Both the position numbers and the translations under genes were made by a program. Shown here piece after piece: positions 56,591 to 64,000 of a stretch of DNA of 64,000 bases (the stretch's first letter is position 1; each line of letters starts with the position of its first letter). Location of the stretch: NCBI GenBank assembly GCA_049997955.1, contig JAEBDY010000001.1, forward strand, positions 682,001 to 746,000, in the 5' to 3' direction. Below the pieces are notes generated by a model. It worked only from the letters and a program-made list of their open reading frames with translations. It searched no databases and had not been told where the DNA came from. This DNA comes from Umezawaea sp049997955. Its GTDB lineage: Bacteria; Actinomycetota; Actinomycetes; Mycobacteriales; Pseudonocardiaceae.

Positions 56591-57511
56591 ATGGCGGACG
56601 ACTTCATCCAGCTCTCGGACCCGTTCCGGCGCGAGTTGCTGGCGCACTGCTACCGGATGCTCGGCTCGGTGCACGACGCCGAGGACCTGGTGCAGGAGAC
56701 GTACCTGCGCGCGTGGAAGGCGTACGACCGGTTCGAGGGCCGGTCGTCGCTGCGGACGTGGCTGTACCGGATCGCGACCACCGCGTGCTTGACCGCCATC
56801 GAGAAGCGCACCCGCCGTCCGCTGCCCACGGGCCTCGGCGCGGACTGCGACCCGACCGACGACCTGGTCGACGGGCAGGAGGTGCCGTGGCTGGAGCCCG
56901 TCCCGGACGAGATGGTCGGCGCGGACCCGGCGTCCATCGTCACCGAACGCGAGACGATCCGGCTGGCGCTGGTCGCCTCCCTCCAGTACCTGCCGCCGCG
57001 GCAGCGGGCGGTGCTGATCCTGCGGGACGTCCTCAAGTGGCGGGCCGCGGAGGTGGCGGAGCTGCTGGAAACCTCGACCGCGGCGGTCAACAGCATCCTC
57101 CAGCGCGCCAGGGCGCAGCTCGCCGAGGTCACCGAGGAGGCAGTGGTCGAGCCGTCGACGGCCGCGCAGCGCGAACTGCTCGACCGGTACGTGACGGCGT
57201 TCGAGGCCAAGGACATCCCGGCGATCATCGGCCTGTTCACGTCCGACGTCGTCTGGGAGATGCCGCCGTTCACGTCCTGGTACCGCGGTCCGGTCGCGGT
57301 CGGCACGCACCTGGAGATCCGCTGCCCCGGCGACATCCGGATGGTGCCGACGCGGGCGAACGGGCAGCCCGCGTTCGGCCTGTACATCGGCGGGAAGCCG
57401 TTCACCCTCCAGGTGCTGACGATCGGCGAGAAGGGCATCGCGCACGTGGTCAACTTCCTGGACGCCTCCCTGTTCGAGGTGTTCGGGCTGCCGTCCTCGA
57501 TCGCGCCGTGA
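56591..57511 (+). CDS. ECF-type sigma factor with C-terminal SnoaL-like domain
   Basis: A 306-residue sigma-70 family protein. Region 2 is FRRELLAHCYRMLGSVHDAEDLVQETYLRAWKAYDRFEG (near 13-52) and region 4 is LQYLPPRQRAVLILRDVLKWRAAEVAELLETSTAAVNSILQRAR (near 132-178). After that, about 195-300 is an NTF2/SnoaL-like domain with FEAKDIPAIIGLFTSDVVWEMPP. In this group the extra domain replaces a separate anti-sigma factor and controls activity. AGGGAGG precedes the ATG. The next gene overlaps its stop (GTGA). Confidence 0.88.
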   Translation: MADDFIQLSDPFRRELLAHCYRMLGSVHDAEDLVQETYLRAWKAYDRFEGRSSLRTWLYRIATTACLTAIEKRTRRPLPTGLGADCDPTDDLVDGQEVPWLEPVPDEMVGADPASIVTERETIRLALVASLQYLPPRQRAVLILRDVLKWRAAEVAELLETSTAAVNSILQRARAQLAEVTEEAVVEPSTAAQRELLDRYVTAFEAKDIPAIIGLFTSDVVWEMPPFTSWYRGPVAVGTHLEIRCPGDIRMVPTRANGQPAFGLYIGGKPFTLQVLTIGEKGIAHVVNFLDASLFEVFGLPSSIAP

Positions 57512-58044
57512 GCCACGTGGGCCTGCTCGAACGGGCCGTCACCTACACCCTGGGCTGCCTGCACGCGGTCACCCCGGACGCCCTGTCGCGCCCGACGCCG
57601 TGCCACGACTGGGACCTGCGCGCCCTGCTGTGGCACCTGGTCGACTCGCTCACGGCGCTGCGGGAGGCCGCCGAGGACGGGCACGTGGGCCTGGAGCCCA
57701 CCCCGGTCGACACCGACGACCCGGTCACCGCCACGCGCGACCACGCCCGGCAGCTGCTCGGCGCGTGGACGGCGCAGGACGGCCGCCCGGAGGTGTCGAT
57801 CGGGGGCTGCCCGGTGACCACGGACATCGTGGCGCGGGCAGGCGCGCTGGAGGTCGCCGTGCACGGGTGGGACATCGCCCGCGCGTGCGGCGAGGTCCGC
57901 CCGATCCCGCGAGCGCTCGCGGACGAGCTGTACCCGTTGGCGCTGTTGCTGGTCAGCGACGCCGACCGGCCGGCCCGCTTCGCCGAGCCGGTCGAACCGG
58001 ACACCCCGGCCGACCGGCTCCTGGCGTACCTCGGCCGCCGTTGA
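57508..58044 (+). CDS. TIGR03086-type metal-binding (DinB/maleylpyruvate isomerase-like) protein
   Basis: A 178-residue four-helix-bundle protein. RPTPCHDWDLRALLWHLVDS (near 29-48) and ALEVAVHGWDIARACG (near 112-128) give the His ligands of the DinB/MDMPI fold, seen in mycothiol-dependent enzymes of actinobacteria. It may be regulated by, or made together with, the preceding sigma factor. It is convergent with rsgA at 13 bases. Confidence 0.8.
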   Translation: MSHVGLLERAVTYTLGCLHAVTPDALSRPTPCHDWDLRALLWHLVDSLTALREAAEDGHVGLEPTPVDTDDPVTATRDHARQLLGAWTAQDGRPEVSIGGCPVTTDIVARAGALEVAVHGWDIARACGEVRPIPRALADELYPLALLLVSDADRPARFAEPVEPDTPADRLLAYLGRR

Positions 58045-58057
58045 GCAGGCGCCGCCG

Positions 58058-59071
58058 CTAGTCCGGGTGCTCCTCCAGGCCTGCCCGCGAGGTCAGCAGG
58101 CGGCGCAGGGAGTCCAACCGCCCCTGCGTCGCCACACCCGTGGTGACCAGCTCGTCCAGCATGCAGTCCGGTTCCTCCGGCGCGCCGAGGTGACCGCAGC
58201 CCGACGGGCACTCCTCGGCCATCTCCCGCATGCCGGGGAACGCGGCCACGATGTCGTCCGGCGTGATGTGCGCCAGCCCGAACGAGCGGATGCCCGGCGT
58301 GTCCACCGCCCAGCCGCCCTCGGGCAGCGGCAGCGCCACGGTCTGCGTGGACGTGTGCCGTCCCTTGCCGACGCCGCTGACCACGCCGACCGCCCGGTTC
58401 GCGCCGGGTACGAGCTGGTTGATCAGCGTCGACTTGCCGACACCGGAGTGGCCGATCAGCGCGGACACCTTCGTGGCCATCTGCTCCCGCAACGGCTTCG
58501 GGTCCTCGTCGGACCTCGTCACGACCACCACGAGGTCCAGTTCGGCGTACGCGGCGAGCAGGGTTTCCGGGCTCGCCAGGTCCGCCTTCGTCAGGCACAG
58601 CACGGGGGTCAGCCCGCCCGCGTACGACGCGACCAGGCACCGGTCGATGAACCCGGTGCGCGGCACCGGGTCCGCCAGCGCCGTCACGATGATCAGCTGC
58701 TCCGCGTTGGCCACCACGACCCGTTCGAACGGGTCCGTGTCGTCCGCGGTGCGCCTCAGCACGCTGTTCCGCTCGGCGACCTTCACGATGCGCGCCAACG
58801 TGTCCGGCTGCCCGGTCGCGTCGCCGACCAGTCCGACCCGGTCGCCGACGACGACTGGCGTCCGCCCGAGCTCCCGCGCCCGCATGGCGGTCACCAGGCG
58901 GTTCGGGTCGTCGTCCAGCGCGCACGTCCAGCGCCCGCGGTCCACGCCGACCACCATCGCGGGCACGGCGTCCGCGTGTTCCGGCCGCTTCTTGCTGCGC
59001 GGCCGGGTCCCCTTCCCCGGCCGCACCCGGACGTCGGACTCGTCGAGCTTGTGCCAGTCGCCACGGCTCAC
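58058..59071 (-). CDS. rsgA: Ribosome small-subunit-dependent GTPase RsgA
   Basis: A 337-residue circularly permuted GTPase. The OB-fold is at the start (VVVGVDRGRWTC), then G4 LTKADL, G1 GHSGVGKST, G3 DTPGIRSF and the C-terminal zinc site ECPSGCGHLGAPEEPDC. It helps 30S subunit maturation. One base separates its GTG from the aroA stop. Rv3228 next to aroA (Rv3227) is the M. tuberculosis equivalent. Confidence 0.93.
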   Translation of the reverse strand: MSRGDWHKLDESDVRVRPGKGTRPRSKKRPEHADAVPAMVVGVDRGRWTCALDDDPNRLVTAMRARELGRTPVVVGDRVGLVGDATGQPDTLARIVKVAERNSVLRRTADDTDPFERVVVANAEQLIIVTALADPVPRTGFIDRCLVASYAGGLTPVLCLTKADLASPETLLAAYAELDLVVVVTRSDEDPKPLREQMATKVSALIGHSGVGKSTLINQLVPGANRAVGVVSGVGKGRHTSTQTVALPLPEGGWAVDTPGIRSFGLAHITPDDIVAAFPGMREMAEECPSGCGHLGAPEEPDCMLDELVTTGVATQGRLDSLRRLLTSRAGLEEHPD

Positions 59072-59072
59072 G

Positions 59073-60341
59073 TCAGCGGACCTCGTTGAGCATCGTCGCC
59101 CACATTCCTGGGAAGTCGGGAATCGTCTTGGAGGTGCTGCCGATGTCGTCCACCTCGACGCCCGGCACGACCAGGCCGATGATCGCACCCGCGGTCGCCA
59201 TGCGGTGGTCGGCGTACGCGCGCCACGGTCCGCCGCGCATCGGCTTCGGGTCGATGACCAGCCCGTCCTCGGTCTCCTCCGCCGCGCCGCCGACCCCGTT
59301 GATCTCGGCGACGAGCGCCGCCAGCCGGTCCGTCTCGTGCCCGCGGATGTGCGCCACCCCGCGGATGCGCGTCGGCCCGTCCGCCAGCGAGGCCAGCGCG
59401 GCGACCGTCGGGGTCAGCTCGCTCTCGTCGTGCAGGTCGATGTCCAGCCCCGCCAGCCGCTCCGGCCCGCGCACGGTCAGCCCGCGCTCGTCCAGCACCA
59501 CCTCGCAGCCCATCCGCGTGAGGATGTCGCCCACCGCGTCGCCCGCCTGGGTCGTCTTCGTCGGCCAGCCGGGCACGGTGACCTCGCCACCGGTCACGGC
59601 CGCCGCCGCGAGGAACACCGTCGCGTTCGACAGGTCCGGCTCCACGTGCCACTCCCGCCCGCGCACCGGACCGGGTACGACCGTCCAGGTGTTCGGCTCC
59701 TGGTCGTCCACCTCGACACCGGCCGCGCGCAGCACCTCGACGGTCATCGCGATGTGGGGGAGCGACGGCACGGGCTTGCCGTCGTGCAGCACCCGCACCC
59801 CCTGCTCGTAGCGCGCGCCGGACAGCAGCAGGCCGGAAACGAACTGCGACGACCCGGACGCGTCGATCGTGACGTCCCCACCCCGCAGCGACCCGGTCCC
59901 GTTCAGCGTGAACGGCAGCCCGTCACCGCTGATGTCCGCGCCCAGCGCGCGCAGGGCGGACAGGACGGTCCCCATCGGCCGCAGCCGCGCGTGCGGGTCG
60001 CCGTCGAACCGGATCTCCCCGGTCGCGATGGCCGCGGCGGGCGGCAGGAACCGCATGACCGTCCCCGCCAGCCCGCAGTCCACGTCAGCGGGCCCGTGCA
60101 GCGCGCCGGGGGTGACCACCCAACTCCCGTCCGGTCCGTCGACGACGTCGACGCCCAAGGAGCGGAGGGCCTCCACCATCAGGGTGCTGTCACGGCTGCG
60201 CAGCGGCGCGTGCAGCACGGACGGGCCGTCGGCCAGCGCGGCCAACAGCAGCAGGCGGTTGGTGATCGACTTGGAGCCAGGCACGGGTACCGTCGCGTGC
60301 ACGGGGCCGTTGGCGGTGGGAGCGGACCACTGCTGAGTCAT
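59073..60341 (-). CDS. aroA: 3-phosphoshikimate 1-carboxyvinyltransferase (EPSP synthase)
   Basis: A 422-residue EPSP synthase with PVPGSKSITNRLLLLAALADG (near 18-38), DCGLAGTVMRFLPP (near 88), GSSQFVSGLLL, RPMG and RAYADHRMATAG near the end. It condenses shikimate-3-phosphate with phosphoenolpyruvate in the chorismate pathway. The G-N-A-G-T-A-M-R stretch of many enzymes is G-L-A-G-T-V-M-R here. The ATG start is chosen by conservation. Confidence 0.95.
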   Translation of the reverse strand: MTQQWSAPTANGPVHATVPVPGSKSITNRLLLLAALADGPSVLHAPLRSRDSTLMVEALRSLGVDVVDGPDGSWVVTPGALHGPADVDCGLAGTVMRFLPPAAAIATGEIRFDGDPHARLRPMGTVLSALRALGADISGDGLPFTLNGTGSLRGGDVTIDASGSSQFVSGLLLSGARYEQGVRVLHDGKPVPSLPHIAMTVEVLRAAGVEVDDQEPNTWTVVPGPVRGREWHVEPDLSNATVFLAAAAVTGGEVTVPGWPTKTTQAGDAVGDILTRMGCEVVLDERGLTVRGPERLAGLDIDLHDESELTPTVAALASLADGPTRIRGVAHIRGHETDRLAALVAEINGVGGAAEETEDGLVIDPKPMRGGPWRAYADHRMATAGAIIGLVVPGVEVDDIGSTSKTIPDFPGMWATMLNEVR

Positions 60342-60444
60342 GGGTCGATGATTCCGCATCAGGTGGTCGAGCGGTCGCACCGGTGCTGACGACGTGCGAC
60401 GATGGCTTGCCCAGGAGTTGATCTGGGCGCGGAGGTGATCTGGA

Positions 60445-61209
60445 GTGTGCGGTAGGTACGCCTCCACCAAGGACCCGGCGCTGCTGGCGGCGGAGTTCGA
60501 CGCGGTGGACGCCACGGAGGGCGACGCCCCCGGCCCGGACTACAACATCGCCCCCACCAAGAACGTGCTGGCAGTGGTGGAGAGGCACCCCAGGGACGCG
60601 GACGGCGAACCCGACCCGTCGGTCACGGAGCGCAGTCTCCGGGTGATGCGCTGGGGCTTGGTCCCGCACTGGGCGAAAGACATGTCCGGCGCGGCGAAGA
60701 TGATCAACGCCAGGTCGGAGAGCGTGCTCACCAAGCCGTCCTACCGCGACTCCGCCGCCAAACGGCGCTGCATCATCCCCGCCGACGGTTGGTACGAATG
60801 GCAGCCGGGAGAAGGCAGGAAGCAACCTTTCTTCATCAACCCTAATGACGGCTCGAGTCTGGCTATGGCCGGAATCTGGTCGGTCTGGTGGCAACCGGAC
60901 GAGGAACTGGGCCGCAAGGCGGTGATCACGTGCGCCGTGCTCACCACCGACGCCATCGGCGAGATGACCTCCGTGCACCACCGGATGCCCCTGCTGCTGC
61001 CCACGTCGCACTGGGGCTCGTGGCTGAACCCGGACTCTGCGGACCCGTCGGAACTCCTGACCCCCGACCAGCCGCTGGTGGACGCACTGGAACTCCGCCC
61101 GGTCTCCATGGCGGTCAACAACGTCCGCAACAACAGCCCCGAACTGATGAACCCGATCTCCCTCACCCCGGCGGAAATGCCCGAGCCGACGCTGTTCGAA
61201 CTGTCATGA
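60445..61209 (+). CDS. SOS response-associated peptidase (SRAP, YedK/HMCES family)
   Basis: A 254-residue SRAP protein starting M-C-G-R-Y. C2 becomes the N-terminal nucleophile that forms a DNA-protein crosslink with abasic sites. NARSES (near 90-95), DGWYEW with the catalytic Glu (near 114-119) and the HHRMP His (near 175) are all present. It protects abasic sites in single-stranded DNA. GGAGGTGA precedes the GTG. It matches Rv3226c, next to aroA. The stop overlaps the next ATG (ATGA). Confidence 0.95.
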   Translation: MCGRYASTKDPALLAAEFDAVDATEGDAPGPDYNIAPTKNVLAVVERHPRDADGEPDPSVTERSLRVMRWGLVPHWAKDMSGAAKMINARSESVLTKPSYRDSAAKRRCIIPADGWYEWQPGEGRKQPFFINPNDGSSLAMAGIWSVWWQPDEELGRKAVITCAVLTTDAIGEMTSVHHRMPLLLPTSHWGSWLNPDSADPSELLTPDQPLVDALELRPVSMAVNNVRNNSPELMNPISLTPAEMPEPTLFELS

Positions 61210-61820
61210 CCAGCATCCTCGTCGACACGCCGCACGGCCCCGCGAGGGCCGAACTGCACTGCTCGGCGGAGGGGAGGGCGGCCCTGCTGCTCGGCCACGG
61301 CGCAGGCGGGGGAATCGGCTCCCCGGACCTGGTCTCGGCCACCCGCGCAGCCGTGGACGCAGGGGTCCACGTCGCCCTGGTCGAACAGCCGTACCGGGTA
61401 GCGGGCCGAAGAGCCCCAGCCCCCGCGGGCCAGTTGGACACCGCGTGGCTGGCGGTGGTCGAAGACCTGGGGGTGAGGTGGTTCGACGGCATGCCGCTGC
61501 TGTTCGGGGGAAGGTCGTCGGGCGCGCGGGTGGCGTGCCGAACGTCGGTGGAGGGTTTGGCGGTAGCCGTGCTCTGCCTGGCCTTTCCGTTGCACCCACC
61601 CGGAAAACCGGAGAAGAGCCGGGCGGCGGAACTCGCCGGGGTGGAAGTACCGACGCTGATCGTGCAGGGCGAAGCAGACCCGTTCGGAAGACCCGAACCA
61701 GCCCACCGCCGCGAGGTGGTGCTGCTGAAGGGCGACCACTCGCTGAAGGCAGACGCAGAGGGACTGCACCGAGCGGTAACGGAGTGGCTACCCCGCATCC
61801 TCCGTCCACTAGAGGTCTGA
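61206..61820 (+). CDS. Alpha/beta hydrolase (KANL3/Tex30-like)
   Basis: A 204-residue alpha/beta hydrolase. LLLGHGAGGGI near 30-40 is the oxyanion loop. The nucleophile is in FGGRSSGARVACR (S about 103), the acid in QGEADPFGRP and the His in KGDHSLKADAE. It probably cleaves esters or acyl groups; the substrate is unknown. It is coupled to the SRAP gene. Confidence 0.8.
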   Translation: MTSILVDTPHGPARAELHCSAEGRAALLLGHGAGGGIGSPDLVSATRAAVDAGVHVALVEQPYRVAGRRAPAPAGQLDTAWLAVVEDLGVRWFDGMPLLFGGRSSGARVACRTSVEGLAVAVLCLAFPLHPPGKPEKSRAAELAGVEVPTLIVQGEADPFGRPEPAHRREVVLLKGDHSLKADAEGLHRAVTEWLPRILRPLEV

Positions 61821-61834
61821 CCCACGCTCTGAGC

Positions 61835-61965
61835 CCAGCTACGGCCAGCGGAAGCACGACCCGGACCCGCCAACAAAGCGGACGCACGGCCCGGGACCCA
61901 CCCGACAAGCGGAACCACGGCCTGGACCCACCCGGCAAAGCGGAAGCACGCACCCAACCCGACGC
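61835..61965. repeat. Tandem repeat array, about 30 bp unit
   Basis: About four units (CGGCAAGCGGAAGCACG type, then GCCTGGACCCACC), closely like the array after secA. It abuts PAL-1 copy 7 on the CCCCGATC side. Confidence 0.78.
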
Positions 61966-61980
61966 ACTCCCCCTCCGCCG

Positions 61981-62081
61981 CCCCGATCCGAAGCGTCCTC
62001 AGCATTTTTCTTCGTTTGTCAAGGCATTTTTCCCGCCTTGACAAATCAAGGAAAATGATCGAGACAATTGCGCGAGCGGGG
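61981..62081 (+). repeat. PAL-1 palindromic element, copy 7
   Basis: Nearly identical to copy 5, including its specific arms CATTTTTCTTCG and TCAAGGAAAATG. The loop is ATTTTTCCC, one base different. It lies in the 689-bp gap between the hydrolase and the convergent ybaK gene. Confidence 0.88.
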
Positions 62082-62119
62082 TGGCGTAGGGGGAACCACC
62101 GCGACCTCTACGCGCAGGT

Positions 62120-62250
62120 CCGACAACCCGCGGGCTTCGGTTTCCAACGGCCGCACGCAGCCGGCTCCGGCTTCTGACGGTCACGAGCAGCCGACTCCAG
62201 CTTCCGGCGACCACAAGCAGCCGATGGCAGCTCCCGTCCACCCCAGCACT
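62120..62250. repeat. Tandem repeat, 30 bp unit, between PAL-1 and PAL-2
   Basis: Three to four units of exactly or nearly 30 bp (GCCGGCTCCGGCTTC...GAGCA; GCCGACTCCAGCTTC...AAGCA). The matching place after PAL-1 copy 5 is only faintly repetitive. Confidence 0.65.
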
Positions 62251-62270
62251 GGCCCAGCCGCCGTCGTGCT

Positions 62271-62389
62271 GTGGCCGATTTGACTCGGGGACCCCTTGAT
62301 TTGACCCTTGATCGGGCTAAAAGGGCAGTCCCGAAAGCCTGCCCGATCTCCAATTTTAAGGGTCAAATCCCCCGAGTAAAATCGGCCAC
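62271..62389. repeat. PAL-2 nested palindrome, copy 2
   Basis: A 119-bp element that differs from copy 1 by one base over its whole length as far as I can see (GGGCTAAAAGG in place of GGACTAAAAGG). The similarity continues into the flank as far as about 62437. Confidence 0.83.
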
Positions 62390-62509
62390 GGCCAGAACGC
62401 TGACCTCAAGTAGGTGGTGGGTCACCCAGACTGCGCGGCAGGATGTTGATGCTCTGACCAGCGCTGTTCGGTGTGCGTCCCCTCCCCACGCACAACGACC
62501 ACACCGCAC

Positions 62510-62986
62510 TCAAGCCGATATGCGAGCCACCACGGCATTGGTCAACCGGGTCAGATCCCCTGGCGCGATCTCCACTTCCAACCCCCGCCGTCCCGCACTG
62601 CAGAACACCGTCTCGAACCCCTCCGCCGACACGTCCACCACCACCGGCAGCCGCTTCTTCTGCCCCAACGGTGAAATCCCCCCGGCCACGTACCCGGTGG
62701 CCCGCTCGGCGGCTCCCACCTCGGCCATCTTCGCCTTCTTCCCCTTCAAAGCGGCGGCGATGGCTTTCAGGTCCAACTGCGAGGTCACCGGCACCACACC
62801 AACAGCCAGCACCCCGTCCATCTCCACCACGAGCGTCTTGAACACCCGCTCCGGCACCAACCCCAGGGCCGAGGCCGCCTCCAACCCGTAGGACTCGTGC
62901 CGGGGGTCGTGCGTGTACGAGTGAAGGGTGTGCGCCACGCGCTGCTTCTCCAGCAGGGCTGTGGCGGGGGTCCCGCGTCCGGCCAT
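62510..62986 (-). CDS. ybaK: Cys-tRNA(Pro)/aminoacyl-tRNA deacylase, YbaK type
   Basis: A 158-residue YbaK/ProX-like editing protein with TPATALLEKQRVAHTLHSYTHDP at the start, VFKTLVVEMDG with the catalytic Lys (near 50), LKGKKAKMAEVGAAERATGYVAGGISPLGQKKRLPVVVD and FCSAGRRGLEVEIAPGDL. It hydrolyses mischarged Cys-tRNA(Pro). It is divergent from sigR and ends at the gap with PAL-1 copy 7. Confidence 0.9.
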   Translation of the reverse strand: MAGRGTPATALLEKQRVAHTLHSYTHDPRHESYGLEAASALGLVPERVFKTLVVEMDGVLAVGVVPVTSQLDLKAIAAALKGKKAKMAEVGAAERATGYVAGGISPLGQKKRLPVVVDVSAEGFETVFCSAGRRGLEVEIAPGDLTRLTNAVVARISA

Positions 62987-63004
62987 GGGCTGAACGATAT
63001 CGGG

Positions 63005-63031
63005 GGGAATGTCGGGACTCGGCGGCGCGTT
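63005..63031 (+). promoter_or_regulatory. SigR-type promoter of sigR
   Basis: GGGAAT (63005-63010), an 18-base spacer, then GTT (63029-63031). This is the consensus of promoters read by SigR/SigH (GGGAAT-N18-GTT in Streptomyces). The predicted start near 63040 lies upstream of the in-frame GTG/ATG at 63053/63056, so this would be the autoregulated promoter. Confidence 0.75.
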
Positions 63032-63055
63032 TGGACGGTTGTGGTTACCGAGGTG

Positions 63056-63799
63056 ATGGAGCAGCGGCCGGTGGACGGCCCGGTGGACGAGGCCCGCGTA
63101 TTCTGGGACGCGTCCCAGCCAGCAGTAGCCGTCGCGCCATCATCGGGTCGGCGGGAGAGGAGCGCGGTGCCCGCCACCCGTTCGCAGGCCAACCCGACGG
63201 ATGAGACACCCGCGGAGCGGGCCGCTCGGTTCGAGCGCGACGCGATGCCGCTGCTCGACCAGCTGTACGCGGCCGCGTTGCGGATGACGCGGAACCCGGC
63301 CGACGCCGAGGACCTGGTGCAGGAGACCTACCTGAAGGCCTACGCGGCCTTCGCCTCGTTCTCGCAGGGTACGAACCTGAAGGCGTGGCTGTACCGGATC
63401 CTGACCAACACCTACATCAACGGGTACCGCAAGAAGCAGCGGCAGCCGTTGCAGTCGCCCACCGACGAGATCACGGACTGGCAGCTCGCGAAGGCGGAGA
63501 GCCACACGTCGCGCGGTCTGCGGTCGGCCGAGGTCGAGGCGATGGACCTGCTGCCGGACAACGACGTGAAGGAAGCCCTCCAGCGCCTGCCGGAGGAGTT
63601 CCGGATCGCGGTGTACCTCGCCGACGTCGAAGGCTTCGCCTACAAGGAGATCGCCGACATCATGGGCACCCCCATCGGCACGGTGATGTCCCGGTTGCAC
63701 CGGGGCCGTCGCCAGCTGCGCGAGCAGCTTTCCGATGTCGCGCGTGAGCGCGGTTTCCTGCGCAACGGTCAGCCCGAAGAAGAGGTGGCGGGGCGATGA
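63056..63799 (+). CDS. sigR: Thiol-oxidative-stress sigma factor SigR (SigH)
   Basis: An ECF sigma factor. Region 2 is YAAALRMTRNPADAEDLVQETYLKAYAAFASFSQGTNLKAWLYRILTNTYIN, and region 4 is LPEEFRIAVYLADVEGFAYKEIADIMGTPIGTVMSRLHRGRRQLRE. With the RsrA-type gene coupled by ATGA, it is the SigR/SigH that activates thioredoxin and mycothiol genes. Two starts are plausible. The ATG given makes 247 residues with an unconserved head, and a GTG at 63168 with GAGAGGAG just upstream makes 210. The S. coelicolor gene is known to use two such forms. Confidence 0.93.
   Translation: MEQRPVDGPVDEARVFWDASQPAVAVAPSSGRRERSAVPATRSQANPTDETPAERAARFERDAMPLLDQLYAAALRMTRNPADAEDLVQETYLKAYAAFASFSQGTNLKAWLYRILTNTYINGYRKKQRQPLQSPTDEITDWQLAKAESHTSRGLRSAEVEAMDLLPDNDVKEALQRLPEEFRIAVYLADVEGFAYKEIADIMGTPIGTVMSRLHRGRRQLREQLSDVARERGFLRNGQPEEEVAGR
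63168..63170 (+). other. Internal second start codon of sigR (short form)
   Basis: GTG preceded by GAGAGGAG at 4 bases, stronger than the ribosome site of the upstream ATG. The protein from here begins at PATRSQANPTDETPAERAARFERDAMPLL, where family similarity begins. Confidence 0.6.
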
Positions 63800-64000
63800 A
63801 CTGCGGCGAACCCCACGACACGGACTGCTCCGAGGTCCTCTCCGAGGTCTGGCTGTTCCTGGACCAGGAATGCGACGTCAAGCGCAAGGAGCTGCTGCAG
63901 AAGCACCTGGAGGAGTGCCACCCGTGCCTGGAGCAGTACGGCATCGAGGAGCACCTCAAGTTGCTGCTGGCCCGCAAGTGCGGGGGTGAGCACGCGCCCG
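63796..64000 (+). CDS. rsrA: Zinc anti-sigma factor RsrA (partial)
   Basis: The first 68 residues of an RsrA/RshA-type protein, cut by the window end. C3, C11, H37, C41 and C44 match the positions of S. coelicolor RsrA; H37-x3-C41-x2-C44 is the ZAS zinc motif, and C62 fits the later Cys pair. When thiols are oxidised a disulfide forms, zinc is lost and SigR is released. The ATG overlaps the sigR stop. Confidence 0.94.
   Translation, partial: MNCGEPHDTDCSEVLSEVWLFLDQECDVKRKELLQKHLEECHPCLEQYGIEEHLKLLLARKCGGEHAP

Overview
The window comes from a high-GC Gram-positive actinomycete. The gene content and order (rmlD, wbbL, manC, fbiA/fbiB, whiB2, manB, manA, ahcY, tmk, mtrA-mtrB-lpqB, hpf, secA1, aroA, rsgA, sigR-rsrA) follow the Mycobacterium tuberculosis Rv3266c to Rv3221A region, known here from memory. 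Gene style and accessory content suggest the Pseudonocardiales (Saccharothrix, Lentzea or Actinosynnema type), but no rRNA is present to prove this.

Bases 1 to 10,500 hold the end of rmlD, a PLP aminotransferase, a lone Imm1-type immunity protein and six glycosyltransferases. One is a GT2-GT4 fusion and the last is the wbbL-type rhamnosyltransferase. This looks like a cell-envelope polysaccharide locus placed between rmlD and wbbL, which are adjacent in mycobacteria. A DUF4396 membrane protein behind a CsoR-like palindrome sits inside it. Bases 10,500 to 26,430 carry GDP-mannose supply (manC, manB, SIS isomerase, manA), coenzyme F420 assembly (fbiA, fbiB), the septation regulator whiB2 and a large membrane glycosyltransferase. 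Bases 26,480 to 38,060 are more accessory: CDF transporter, amino-acid permease, SUKH protein, a divergent RmlB-like dehydratase, a membrane lipase-like protein, ahcY and an HTH regulator. Bases 38,220 to 48,980 are the core run tmk, mtrA, mtrB, lpqB, comF, hpf, secA1. Bases 50,080 to 64,000 hold an Rv3235-type protein, small hydrolases, a TrmH methyltransferase, a WS/DGAT acyltransferase, an ECF sigma factor, rsgA, aroA, an SRAP protein, ybaK and finally the thiol-stress pair sigR-rsrA, cut by the window end.

The most unusual content is non-coding. A palindromic element of about 100 bp (called PAL-1 here) occurs seven times, and only between convergent genes. All five convergent gaps longer than 300 bp carry it. 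Its outer flanks and central hairpin are conserved, but the stem arms between them are replaced by different sequences that still pair, with G-U wobbles consistent with an RNA fold. Short-period (25-38 bp) tandem arrays abut it, always on the same side. A second 119-bp nested palindrome (PAL-2, two copies) and a third 145-bp inverted-repeat element (PAL-3, two full copies and one deletion remnant) show similar design. PAL-3 has also created false N-terminal extensions in front of two genes. I see no rRNA, tRNA, CRISPR array, prophage or transposase gene.
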